6,427 bases of DNA from Chitinophagaceae bacterium (lineage in GTDB: Bacteria; Bacteroidota; Bacteroidia; Chitinophagales; Chitinophagaceae), in NCBI GenBank assembly GCA_025924755.1, contig JAICHT010000213.1:1-6427 (forward strand). The letters are read 5' to 3'. Below the pieces are notes generated by a model. That model made no database searches, was not told the origin of the DNA, and saw nothing but the letters and a program-made list of their open reading frames with translations. Of the stretch, positions 1 through 5,906 are shown one piece after another (the first letter of the stretch is position 1; each line of letters starts with the position of its first letter). The position numbers and the translations under genes were made by a program.

Positions 1-1109
1 AGGGAGCCAGCCTTCATAAATTATCCGGTACTATACAAAACGATATATTAAAAGAATATGCGGCAAGGGGCACGTACATCTATCCTCCGAAACCTTCTAT
101 GCGCCTGATTACTGATATTTTTGAATGGAGCAGTAAAGAGGTTCCCAGGTGGAATACTATTTCCATTTCAGGCTATCACATTCGCGAAGCCGGCAGCACT
201 GCCGTGCAGGAAGTCGCATTCACTTTAAGCAACGGCAAAGCCTATGTAGAAGCGGCTTTAAAGAAAGGTTTGGATATTAATGTTTTTGGCAAACGCCTTT
301 CATTTTTCTTTAATGCCCACAATAATTTATTTGAAGAAGTGGCTAAGTTTCGGGCGGCAAGGCGCATGTGGGCGCATATTATGAAAACCTTAGGCGCCAC
401 GGATGAAAAGGCCATGATGCTACGGTTTCATACACAAACCGGTGGAAGTACCTTAACGGCACAACAGCCTTTAAATAACATATCCCGAATTACGATGCAA
501 ACCTTGGCGGCTGTATTAGGGGGCACGCAATCTTTGCATACCAATGGCTACGACGAAGCACTGAGCCTGCCTACCGAACAGGCAGCACGGATAGCCTTGC
601 GAACCCAACAAATAGTAGCTTTTGAAAGTGGCGTGGCCGATACAGCAGATCCGTTGGCAGGTTCTTATTTTATTGAAAACCTTACCGCTGAAGTAGAAGA
701 AAAATCATGGCAGCTTATTGAAAAAATTGATGCGATGGGCGGAAGCGTAGCTGCTATTGAAGAAGGTTTTATACAAAATGAGATTGCACGAAGCGCTTAC
801 GAATACCAGCGCCAGATTGAAAACAACGAAAAAATTATTGTAGGTGTAAATCAATTCCAGGTAAAACAGGAAGAAGCGGCACCAGTATTTACTATTGATG
901 ATAGTATAAGAGAAGCACAAATACAAAAAATCCGCCAGCTAAAAAATAGCCGGAATAATGAAAAAGTACGGCAACTACTAGAAGCCATACGGCAAAAAGC
1001 AATGAGTACGGAAAACCTGATGCCTGCTGTAATTGAAGCCGTGGAAAATAATTGTACGCTAGGCGAGATTGCTGATGAATTAAGAGGTGTTTTTGGGGAA
1101 TACAAATAA
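1..1109 (+). CDS. Methylmalonyl-CoA mutase, catalytic (large) subunit without B12 domain; 5' end outside the window
   Basis: This is the C-terminal part of an adenosylcobalamin-dependent acyl-CoA mutase, which interconverts (R)-methylmalonyl-CoA and succinyl-CoA in the cytoplasm. The reading frame is open from position 3, so the ATG at 99 is internal: the family motif GTIQNDILKEY is encoded upstream of it. Visible active-site residues, by alignment from memory with human MUT, are the Gln-Asn of GTIQND (Q218/N219), the Arg at 66-68 (R228, which contacts the substrate carboxylate) and the Tyr-His of SISGYH at 174-179 (Y264/H265). Isobutyryl- and 2-hydroxyisobutyryl-CoA mutases carry Gln at the R228 position, so Arg favours methylmalonyl-CoA as substrate. 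The chain ends in a typical catalytic-region terminus (LRGVFGEYK). No DxHxxG cobalamin-binding motif follows in any frame before the next gene, so this is a split-type enzyme needing a separate small subunit. About 180 N-terminal residues are missing. Confidence 0.93.
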   Translation, partial: GASLHKLSGTIQNDILKEYAARGTYIYPPKPSMRLITDIFEWSSKEVPRWNTISISGYHIREAGSTAVQEVAFTLSNGKAYVEAALKKGLDINVFGKRLSFFFNAHNNLFEEVAKFRAARRMWAHIMKTLGATDEKAMMLRFHTQTGGSTLTAQQPLNNISRITMQTLAAVLGGTQSLHTNGYDEALSLPTEQAARIALRTQQIVAFESGVADTADPLAGSYFIENLTAEVEEKSWQLIEKIDAMGGSVAAIEEGFIQNEIARSAYEYQRQIENNEKIIVGVNQFQVKQEEAAPVFTIDDSIREAQIQKIRQLKNSRNNEKVRQLLEAIRQKAMSTENLMPAVIEAVENNCTLGEIADELRGVFGEYK

Positions 1110-1177
1110 AGCAAAAGCTTGTATTTGTACAGATTAAATAATAATATAGTAGCCAATTAACAGTGTTGTTATATTAT

Positions 1178-2002
1178 ATGAAACCCACCTTAACTAATTG
1201 CTGCCTGCTTCTTTTTTCCTGCACCTTTACTAGTTGCACACATGCCTATTACTTGAATGCTTTTAATGCCAACAATAATACCTATCATGCCATTCCGCTA
1301 AAATCAGATGCAGTAAAAACTTCAACGTATGTTGGTGGCAATATTGCAACTGGCGGCGCTAATTCCTATTGGCGGGATGGTGTTACCAGCACTCAGTTCA
1401 CCATCCACCGAAGCCATGCTTTCGGACATTTTAATGCATTTTATGGAAGCTCTTTTTCGCTGGGCTCTTATCATGTAAAGCGTTACCACGCTGTAGTTCC
1501 TAAAATGCAAATAGATTCATCTGCTATTAATGCAATGGCGGGCAAAAAGTTTTTTGGAGGTTATGGCCTTGATGGAGGTATCAACTTTGTGTTGCCTTTA
1601 AGTAATGGAAGTGAATGGAGAGTGTTGGGCATTGAAACTTGCTACAGAAATGAGTTTGGTGACTACTTAAAGTTTCGAAAGCAGTTGCCAGATTCTGCTG
1701 CTAATATCATTGACAATAACCGATCTGTTATGTGGTTGGGCATTGCTTCGGACATCATTATTAAAATAAAAAATTCCAAATTGGGATATAAAGTTGCTTT
1801 GGGTGGTTCTGTTTTGCAAAATGCACATAAGGTTACCGGAAATGAAAAGCAAAATGGATATGGCTACTTTTCTCAAACGTTCAGTTTTACAAATAATAAA
1901 TGGACGGTTTTTTCAGCAATTAATTTTGGCACTTATGCTTTCATGTTTCAGTCGGGCATCAACTACCAGTTAGGCAGCAAAGCACTACAACGCAATAATT
2001 AA
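1178..2002 (+). CDS. Unrecognised exported protein, probable lipoprotein, beta-rich
   Basis: I do not recognise a named family. The 274-residue product begins with a short signal peptide: Lys2, a hydrophobic stretch rich in Leu, Phe and Cys, and two possible lipobox cysteines, LFSC (Cys15) and FTSC (Cys20). Either would give a lipid-anchored envelope protein. The mature part is rich in Tyr, Phe, Gly, Asn and Ser with alternating patterns, for example FNAFYGSSFSLGSYHVK and the C-terminal FMFQSGINYQLG, as in beta-sheet or small beta-barrel envelope proteins. I chose the ATG at 1178 over an in-frame GTG at 1163 because the extra five residues (MLLYY) add nothing to the signal peptide. No Shine-Dalgarno sequence is visible, which is usual in this phylum. 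The gene lies 68 bp after the mutase on the same strand. No conserved catalytic residues are apparent. It resembles uncharacterised Bacteroidetes proteins in style only. Confidence 0.8.
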   Translation: MKPTLTNCCLLLFSCTFTSCTHAYYLNAFNANNNTYHAIPLKSDAVKTSTYVGGNIATGGANSYWRDGVTSTQFTIHRSHAFGHFNAFYGSSFSLGSYHVKRYHAVVPKMQIDSSAINAMAGKKFFGGYGLDGGINFVLPLSNGSEWRVLGIETCYRNEFGDYLKFRKQLPDSAANIIDNNRSVMWLGIASDIIIKIKNSKLGYKVALGGSVLQNAHKVTGNEKQNGYGYFSQTFSFTNNKWTVFSAINFGTYAFMFQSGINYQLGSKALQRNN

Positions 2003-2032
2003 ACAATACTCTTTACACAATACTAAAATTAA

Positions 2033-2061
2033 AAGCCTCTTGCAGTTATTGCAAGAGGCTT
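2033..2061 (-). terminator. Rho-independent terminator between convergent genes
   Basis: There is a perfect 12-bp stem (AAGCCTCTTGCA at 2033-2044 with TGCAAGAGGCTT at 2050-2061) and a 5-nt loop. Read on the minus strand it is followed by TTTAATTTT, a good U-tract, and it lies 20 bp beyond the stop codon of the DUF4142 gene, so it most likely ends that transcript. On the plus strand the following sequence (CAAATAATAGG) is a poor U-tract. It may still slow polymerase arriving from the 1178-2002 gene, which ends 30 bp away. Confidence 0.85.
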
Positions 2062-2080
2062 CAAATAATAGGATGCTGTA

Positions 2081-2755
2081 TTACATCTTTGCTTTATTAA
2101 TGGCCTGTGCAGAGTCCAGGTGCATTTTTAAAGTAGGCAATGTTTTGTTAACCCATGCTTTTAAATCCGCATCTTTAGCATCTTTTGATTCTTTTTCAAA
2201 TTCGCTAATGTCTTTCTTGTGGTCGTCCACCATCATGCCCGCATAATGCTTATCAAAGGCTTTTGCTTCCATTTTTTCCATAGTGGCTGCATGATCTTTG
2301 TACGTGTTTTTCAAGCTGTCGGTATTTAAAGTAATACCTTTTGCACTAGCCAGGTTTTTCAATTCGTCGTTAGCAGCAGAATGGTCTTTCACCATCATGG
2401 ATCCAAAATCTTTAATCCGTTGATTTTCTGCTTTTTGCTGAGCCATATTTCCTAAATCTACCTCCATCAGTCCGCCTTTGGCAGCTTTCATTACAAAAGC
2501 TTTATCGCTTGCGTTTAAAGGTGTGCTGGAAACATTGGCCGCAGTGCTATTCATGTTACTACTGTTCGTGTTGCTGGCGTTGTTGTTCATATTATTGTTA
2601 GCAGTAGCAGTATCCGCAGCGGAGCCCATATTGTTTGTGCTGGTAGCCGTTGTGGTAGAATCCGTACTAGAAGTAGTATCACTACTATTGCCGTTACATG
2701 CTGCAAAAAAGGTAGTTGCAGCAATCATTACTATCGGAACATAAATTTTTTTCAT
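2081..2755 (-). CDS. DUF4142 domain lipoprotein with Asn/Ser/Thr-rich tether
   Basis: The 224-residue product is exported and lipid-anchored: it starts MKKIYVPIVM, has a hydrophobic core, and has a lipobox FAAC with Cys20. Residues 21-80 form a low-complexity linker of Asn, Ser, Thr and Ala with many short repeats (NNNMNNN, SSTDSTTT). Residues 82-222 match the DUF4142 pattern, a ferritin-like helical-bundle family that is common in envelope proteins and whose biochemical role is not established. Visible hallmarks are GGLMEVDLGNMAQQKA, MMVKDH with His125, and HYAGMMVDDHKKDI with His170 and His179, plus a final helix with His212. The spaced His and Glu residues would suit metal binding, but that is inference. 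I prefer the ATG at 2755 to an in-frame TTG at 2782 because it gives a standard signal peptide. It is transcribed alone, divergently from the serine hydrolase gene, and ends before the hairpin at 2033-2061. Confidence 0.9.
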   Translation of the reverse strand: MKKIYVPIVMIAATTFFAACNGNSSDTTSSTDSTTTATSTNNMGSAADTATANNNMNNNASNTNSSNMNSTAANVSSTPLNASDKAFVMKAAKGGLMEVDLGNMAQQKAENQRIKDFGSMMVKDHSAANDELKNLASAKGITLNTDSLKNTYKDHAATMEKMEAKAFDKHYAGMMVDDHKKDISEFEKESKDAKDADLKAWVNKTLPTLKMHLDSAQAINKAKM

Positions 2756-2832
2756 AAAAAATGACTTTGATTTTGATTGCAATACATAAATTTTTGTGCC
2801 AAGCTTTTTAATACTTTCAAAATATGGAATTT

Positions 2833-2904
2833 GTATGGCTTAAATAGCACCGAAAGTGAGGTACTTGTGCCGATAATCACTGCAATAATGGAGTGAAGCC
2901 ATAC
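2833..2904. other. Nested inverted repeats that can fold as a three-way junction
   Basis: The outer arms GTATGGCTT (2833-2841) and AAGCCATAC (2896-2904) are perfect 9-bp complements. Inside are two smaller hairpins. The first is GCAC (2847-2850 region) with GTGC (2867-2870) plus AAGT/ACTT, separated by a 3-nt bulge. The second is TCACT (2877-2881) with AGTGA (2892-2896), which shares one base with the outer arm. It lies in the 198-bp divergent region, 49 bp before the serine hydrolase ATG and 77 bp before the DUF4142 ATG. It could be a leader RNA, a short palindromic repeat, a protein-binding site, or chance. I cannot match it to a known riboswitch class. Confidence 0.35.
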
Positions 2905-2914
2905 TCCTTAGCAG

Positions 2915-2929
2915 TTTTGTATCACAAAA
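2915..2929. promoter_or_regulatory. Operator-like palindrome upstream of the serine hydrolase gene
   Basis: There is a perfect 6-bp inverted repeat with a 3-nt centre, TTTTGT-ATC-ACAAAA. Its centre lies about 32 bp before the ATG at 2954. Its left arm contains the TTTG of the possible -33 element, so a bound protein would cover the promoter. The size and symmetry suit a dimeric repressor site, but the A/T-rich arms make chance occurrence plausible. Confidence 0.25.
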
Positions 2930-2949
2930 TTTATAGCACCCTATATTTA
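2916..2949 (+). promoter_or_regulatory. Possible Bacteroidetes-type promoter (weak)
   Basis: TTTG at 2916-2919 and TATATTTA at 2942-2949 resemble the Bacteroidetes primary-sigma elements (TTTG or TTG at -33 and TAnnTTTG at -7), with one mismatch in the -7 box and a 22-bp spacer. The -7 box ends only 4 bp before the ATG at 2954, so transcription would start at or near the start codon and give a leaderless mRNA. It is the best match I found in this divergent region, but it is weak. Confidence 0.25.
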
Positions 2950-2953
2950 CAAA

Positions 2954-4465
2954 ATGAAAAAGATCGTTTGGCTGCTCGGCTTTATTTTACCCTTATCACT
3001 TTTTGCTCAAACCCCTGCTTTTATTGCGGATAGCTTGGATGCATATATCAATAAGGGACTGAAAGATTGGGATATACCCGGCCTTTCCATTGTAGTGGTT
3101 AAAGATGATAAAGTAATTTTAATGAAAGGATATGGCGTCCGGAATATCAATACCAAAGCGCCAGTTGATGAGAACACCTTGTTTATGATTGCGAGCAATA
3201 CCAAGCTCTTTACCGGCACATCGCTTGCCCTTTTGGAATACCGTAATAAAATATCTTTAGACGATCCGATTACCAAATATTATCCGGACTACCGGCTGTA
3301 CGACACCACTACTACGGCTTTAGTAACCATCCGCGATTTATTGTCGCACCGTATAGGCACTAAAACATTTGAAGGTGATTTTACATTTTGGAATACCACT
3401 TTAAAGCGGGAAGAAGTAATGCAACGCATGCGACTTTTAAAACCGGTACAAAAATTCAGGCAGGACTTCGGCTATTGTAATAGCTGTTATTTAACGGCGG
3501 GGCAGGTTATTCCAAAAGTTACGGGCCAATCCTGGGAAGAATTTGTAAAGGATAGTATTACCAAGCCACTGCAAATGAATCATACGTTATTGCTATCAAC
3601 CGGTGTTGCCCAACAGCCTGATGTGGCTTCGCCTTACACCACCAGTTATACCGGCACGTTAAAGCAAATTCCTTTCGATAACTGGAACAACCTGGCGCCG
3701 GCAGCTGCTATTATCAGTAATGTTGCCGATCTTTCGCACTGGCTGCTTTTTCAACTGGATAGCGGCCGGTACAACGGGCAGCAGATTCTACCGTTTGCCG
3801 TATTGCAAAAAACCCGTATGGTGAATATTATCATCAATAGCAAGAAATCTTCTGTGTATCCCATGCATTTTACCGGTTATGGTTTAGGATTATTTGCGGC
3901 CGATTATAATGGCAAGCAGGTTTATTGGCACACAGGCGGCGCCGGAGGCATGGTAAGTAATGTCTGTTTTGTGCCCGAAGCAGGATTAGGCATTGCCATT
4001 TTAACCAATAATGACAACCAAGGCTTTTTTGAAGCTTTGCGATACCAGATTTTAGATGCCTATTTAGGAGTGCCATTTGTAAACCGCAGCCAGCAACGAA
4101 TTCCTGGTTTTAAAGCCGATATGAAAGCACAACTTAATGAAATCCAAAACTGGAAAGCCAGAGTAAAAGGCAATAAACCACAACTACCTTTATCAGCATA
4201 CACCGGCAATTATACCAATACGCTTTACGGCAATATTACTATCACACAATCAGGTAATGATTTGAAAATTGCTTTTGATATTAAGCCGGAGTTAACTGCA
4301 ACTTTATCGTATATGGATAAGGATGAGTGGTTGATGCAGTACAACAATATTGAGTATGGAATCTTTGCCGTAAAATTTCAGATAAAAAATAATAAAGTAG
4401 TGGCAGTAACCACCCGCCAGAACGAATTTGTGGAGTATGATCCATATACTTTTTTGAAAAAATAA
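2954..4465 (+). CDS. Periplasmic serine hydrolase, class C beta-lactamase family (S12-like), with DUF3471-like C-terminal domain
   Basis: The 503-residue product has a cleavable signal peptide (MKKIVWLLGF through LFAQ, probable cut near residue 18-19), so it acts in the periplasm. Residues about 25-385 form a beta-lactamase/penicillin-binding-protein fold. The three catalytic motifs are intact: Ser81-x-x-Lys84 in ASNTK (nucleophile and base), Tyr174-x-Asn176 in GYCN, and His326-Thr-Gly in WHTGG, the HTG form of the KTG motif. Residues about 410-503 resemble DUF3471, a small beta domain often found behind these enzymes (LSAYTGNYTN is its usual opening). The substrate cannot be told from sequence: relatives include esterases, D-amino-acid peptidases and peptidoglycan-related enzymes, and a true resistance beta-lactamase is unlikely. 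Cys175 and Cys178 lie beside the catalytic Tyr. The ATG at 2954 fits the signal peptide. It appears monocistronic. Confidence 0.93.
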   Translation: MKKIVWLLGFILPLSLFAQTPAFIADSLDAYINKGLKDWDIPGLSIVVVKDDKVILMKGYGVRNINTKAPVDENTLFMIASNTKLFTGTSLALLEYRNKISLDDPITKYYPDYRLYDTTTTALVTIRDLLSHRIGTKTFEGDFTFWNTTLKREEVMQRMRLLKPVQKFRQDFGYCNSCYLTAGQVIPKVTGQSWEEFVKDSITKPLQMNHTLLLSTGVAQQPDVASPYTTSYTGTLKQIPFDNWNNLAPAAAIISNVADLSHWLLFQLDSGRYNGQQILPFAVLQKTRMVNIIINSKKSSVYPMHFTGYGLGLFAADYNGKQVYWHTGGAGGMVSNVCFVPEAGLGIAILTNNDNQGFFEALRYQILDAYLGVPFVNRSQQRIPGFKADMKAQLNEIQNWKARVKGNKPQLPLSAYTGNYTNTLYGNITITQSGNDLKIAFDIKPELTATLSYMDKDEWLMQYNNIEYGIFAVKFQIKNNKVVAVTTRQNEFVEYDPYTFLKK

Positions 4466-4516
4466 GTACGGACTTTGAAAGAATTCAATAATAGTTTTTT
4501 ATATCATCTTAGAAAG

Positions 4517-4612
4517 ATGGCAAGTTTTGATTTAGTAAAGGATAAATATTATTTTGAAATATCCAACTCGCTTCTCAGCCGCTTGATATTTGTGGACAAC
4601 CGGATAGAATAA
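4517..4612 (+). CDS. Doubtful small ORF, 31 codons
   Basis: An ATG at 4517 opens a 31-residue frame (begins MASFDLVKDKYYFE, ends FVDNRIE) and stops with TAA at 4610. It is charged at the start, with a mildly hydrophobic SLLSRLIFV segment near the end. I do not recognise it. No Shine-Dalgarno sequence is visible, and the start codon lies inside a small hairpin (4505-4519). The stop codon abuts a terminator-like hairpin that begins at 4613. It could be a small protein, a fragment of a decayed gene, or chance; chance is most likely at this length. Confidence 0.15.
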   Translation: MASFDLVKDKYYFEISNSLLSRLIFVDNRIE

Positions 4613-4653
4613 CTGAAGCATTAGCCATGAAAAAATAATGCATATTCAGTTTT
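4613..4653 (+). terminator. Probable terminator of the serine hydrolase transcript
   Basis: CTGAAGCATTA (4613-4623) pairs with TAATGC (4636-4641) and TTCAG (4645-4649), giving 11 bp interrupted by a 3-nt ATA bulge, with a 12-nt loop. TTTTGTATT follows on the plus strand. It lies 148 bp past the hydrolase stop, which is far for a dedicated terminator. In the opposite direction there is no U-tract after the stem, so it is less likely to serve cbpM. Confidence 0.4.
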
Positions 4654-4681
4654 GTATTACCAGTACATTGAACGGAATTAG

Positions 4682-4993
4682 TTATTCCATGCTATCCATA
4701 TTACTTTCATATATATAAAGCCGGCTGCGTAGCAGGGCTACTTCTTCCTGTATCGCCTTCATTTTTTTAAGCAGGTGATGAATGGCTTCTATGCCTTCCA
4801 GGTTAATATCCAGCTCGTAATGCAACCGCGCAAATTTTTCTACATCCCGCAACTGGTCGATACGTATAAAACTTTTTTGCTCGACCGTGGTTATCTCTAT
4901 TAACCCGGAATGATGAAGCGACATAACAAAGGAATGCTCCACATTACAATTTATGCAAAACTCATCAGCCGGTATATATTGGTCTATTTCCAT
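4682..4993 (-). CDS. cbpM: Chaperone modulator CbpM
   Basis: The 103-residue protein matches the CbpM family, which binds the J domain of CbpA and restrains its co-chaperone activity (established in E. coli). Residues about 8-60 form a MerR-like helix-turn-helix region: ADEFCINCNVEHSFVMSL, then SGLIEITT, then FIRIDQLRDVEKFARLHYELDIN. Residues 65-95 (LEGIEAIHHLLKKMKAIQEEV) form an amphipathic, probably coiled-coil helix, and length and layout are standard. Recognition rests on these segments together with the adjacent cbpA. It starts 16 bp after the cbpA stop on the same strand and is surely co-transcribed. TAGGA just before the ATG is one of the few Shine-Dalgarno-like sites in the window. 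Cys13 and Cys16 form a CxxC pair in the first helix. Confidence 0.87.
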   Translation of the reverse strand: MEIDQYIPADEFCINCNVEHSFVMSLHHSGLIEITTVEQKSFIRIDQLRDVEKFARLHYELDINLEGIEAIHHLLKKMKAIQEEVALLRSRLYIYESNMDSME

Positions 4994-4996
4994 TGA

Positions 4997-5001
4997 TCCT
5001 A
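4997..5001 (-). promoter_or_regulatory. Shine-Dalgarno-like site for cbpM
   Basis: Read on the minus strand the bases are TAGGA, followed by TCA and the ATG at 4993. The spacing is short, but it supports this start. It suggests separate ribosome entry for cbpM inside the cbpA-cbpM transcript. Confidence 0.4.
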
Positions 5002-5009
5002 TTTTGATA

Positions 5010-5906
5010 TTACATTTTAGATAATTCGGTAAACAGTTCTTTTTGTCTGCTGGTTAAGTTCGTTGGGATTTTTACATTATAGGTAATATATAAATCGCCA
5101 AAATGGCCTTCACTTTTATAAACCGGAAAACCTTTTCCCTTCAACCTTATTTTGGTTCCGTTTTGCGTTTCGTGTTTTACTTTTAGTTTTATTTTTCCGC
5201 TCAACGTATCAATCGTTATATCGCCTCCTAAAACAGCAGTATATAAATCTACCGGAACGGTAGCATATAAATCATTGCCTACGCGGTTAAAAGAGGTGTT
5301 GTTATTGATTTTAAAAGTGATATACAAATCACCGTTCGGGCCATTGTTCACTCCGGCGCCGCCATGTCCTTTCAGTCGGATGGTTTGACCGTCTTCCACA
5401 CCTGCAGCAATAGTAATGCGAATCTTTTTATCATTAACGGTTATTACCTGCTGGTGAGTCGTATAGGCATCGGTTAAATTTAAATGCAGTTCTGCATTGT
5501 AATCTTCTCCGCGATATGCCGAAGTTCTGCCGCGGCCGGTGCCCTGTGCTCCTCCAAACATGGATTGAAAAAAATCGGAAAAATCGCCTTCTGAAAATGC
5601 TTCGCCTGTATGTGTTCTGCCTCCGTGTCTACCGCTATATGCCTGTTCTTGTGCCTGCCGCGCCTTTTCATATTCGTCACCATGCTTCCAGTTTTCTCCA
5701 TATTGATCGTACTTCTTTCTTTTCTCCGGATCGCTCAATACCTCATTGGCCTCATTAATTTGCTGAAAGGTTTTATTTGCATTTTTATCATGCGGATTTA
5801 GATCCGGGTGATACTTCCGGGCCAGCTTACGATAGGCTTTTTTGACATCTTCCTCCGTTGCATTTTTCTCTAAGCCCAAAATTTTATAATAATCTACAAA
5901 TGCCAT
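5010..5906 (-). CDS. cbpA: DnaJ-family co-chaperone CbpA (type II, no zinc finger)
   Basis: The 298-residue J-domain protein stimulates the ATPase of DnaK (Hsp70) and delivers unfolded clients in the cytoplasm. Residues 4-70 are the J domain with the essential His33-Pro34-Asp35 and the helix-III/IV motif EVLSDPEKRKKYDQYG. Residues 71-133 are a flexible linker with a short Gly/Phe segment, including FSDFFQSMFGG (109-119). Residues about 135-285 are the two beta-rich client-binding C-terminal domains (LNLTDAY, then VPVDLYTAVLGGD), ending in the dimerisation helix TSRQKELFTELSKM. The cysteine-rich zinc finger of true DnaJ is absent, so CbpA is the right class; length is normal for it. The downstream cbpM supports the assignment. 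E. coli CbpA also binds DNA, but nothing here tests that. No heat-shock operator such as CIRCE was seen upstream. Confidence 0.93.
   Translation of the reverse strand: MAFVDYYKILGLEKNATEEDVKKAYRKLARKYHPDLNPHDKNANKTFQQINEANEVLSDPEKRKKYDQYGENWKHGDEYEKARQAQEQAYSGRHGGRTHTGEAFSEGDFSDFFQSMFGGAQGTGRGRTSAYRGEDYNAELHLNLTDAYTTHQQVITVNDKKIRITIAAGVEDGQTIRLKGHGGAGVNNGPNGDLYITFKINNNTSFNRVGNDLYATVPVDLYTAVLGGDITIDTLSGKIKLKVKHETQNGTKIRLKGKGFPVYKSEGHFGDLYITYNVKIPTNLTSRQKELFTELSKM

Larger units (their letters stand above)
4466..4681. other. Convergent intergenic region with little coding signal
   Basis: This is the gap between the serine hydrolase stop and the cbpM stop. It holds a short hairpin (CATCTT at 4505-4510 with AAGATG at 4514-4519, 3-nt loop), a 31-codon ORF at 4517-4612 of doubtful reality, and a terminator-like hairpin at 4613-4653. 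I see no repeat, RNA gene or transposon remnant in it. Confidence 0.6.

Noticed and set aside
99..1109. ATG at 99 as the true start of the mutase
   Set aside because: Conserved mutase residues (GTIQNDILKEY and the substrate-binding Arg at 66-68) are encoded in frame upstream, so the gene begins outside the window.
1120..1127. TGTATTTG as a -7 box for the lipoprotein gene at 1178
   Set aside because: One mismatch to TAnnTTTG, and the nearest upstream TTTG is 24 bp away, too far for the usual spacing. The gene may also be read through from the mutase.
851..1156. Minus-strand 101-codon ORF
   Set aside because: It lies mostly antisense to the end of the mutase, which is strongly supported by family motifs, and shows no domain or credible start context.
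1141..1177. Inverted repeat ATAATATA / TATATTAT directly before the ATG at 1178
   Set aside because: It is eight A/T-only base pairs around a 21-nt loop in A/T-rich DNA. Too unstable and too likely by chance to call a translational control hairpin.
2478..2744. Plus-strand 88-codon hydrophobic ORF resembling a membrane protein
   Set aside because: It is antisense to the Asn/Ser/Thr-rich linker and signal peptide of the DUF4142 gene. The Leu/Val/Ala richness follows directly from the complement of those repetitive codons.
2833..2904. Hammerhead ribozyme as an explanation for the three-way junction
   Set aside because: A GAAA lies in the first hairpin, but the required CUGAUGA core is absent on both strands.
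4505..4519. Hairpin CATCTT-AGA-AAGATG as a terminator of the hydrolase gene
   Set aside because: Six base pairs with no following T-run on either strand; the T-run on the plus strand comes before the stem.
5152..5758. Several open frames of 73-80 codons overlapping cbpA
   Set aside because: All overlap the well-supported cbpA coding sequence in other frames and show no recognisable motif.
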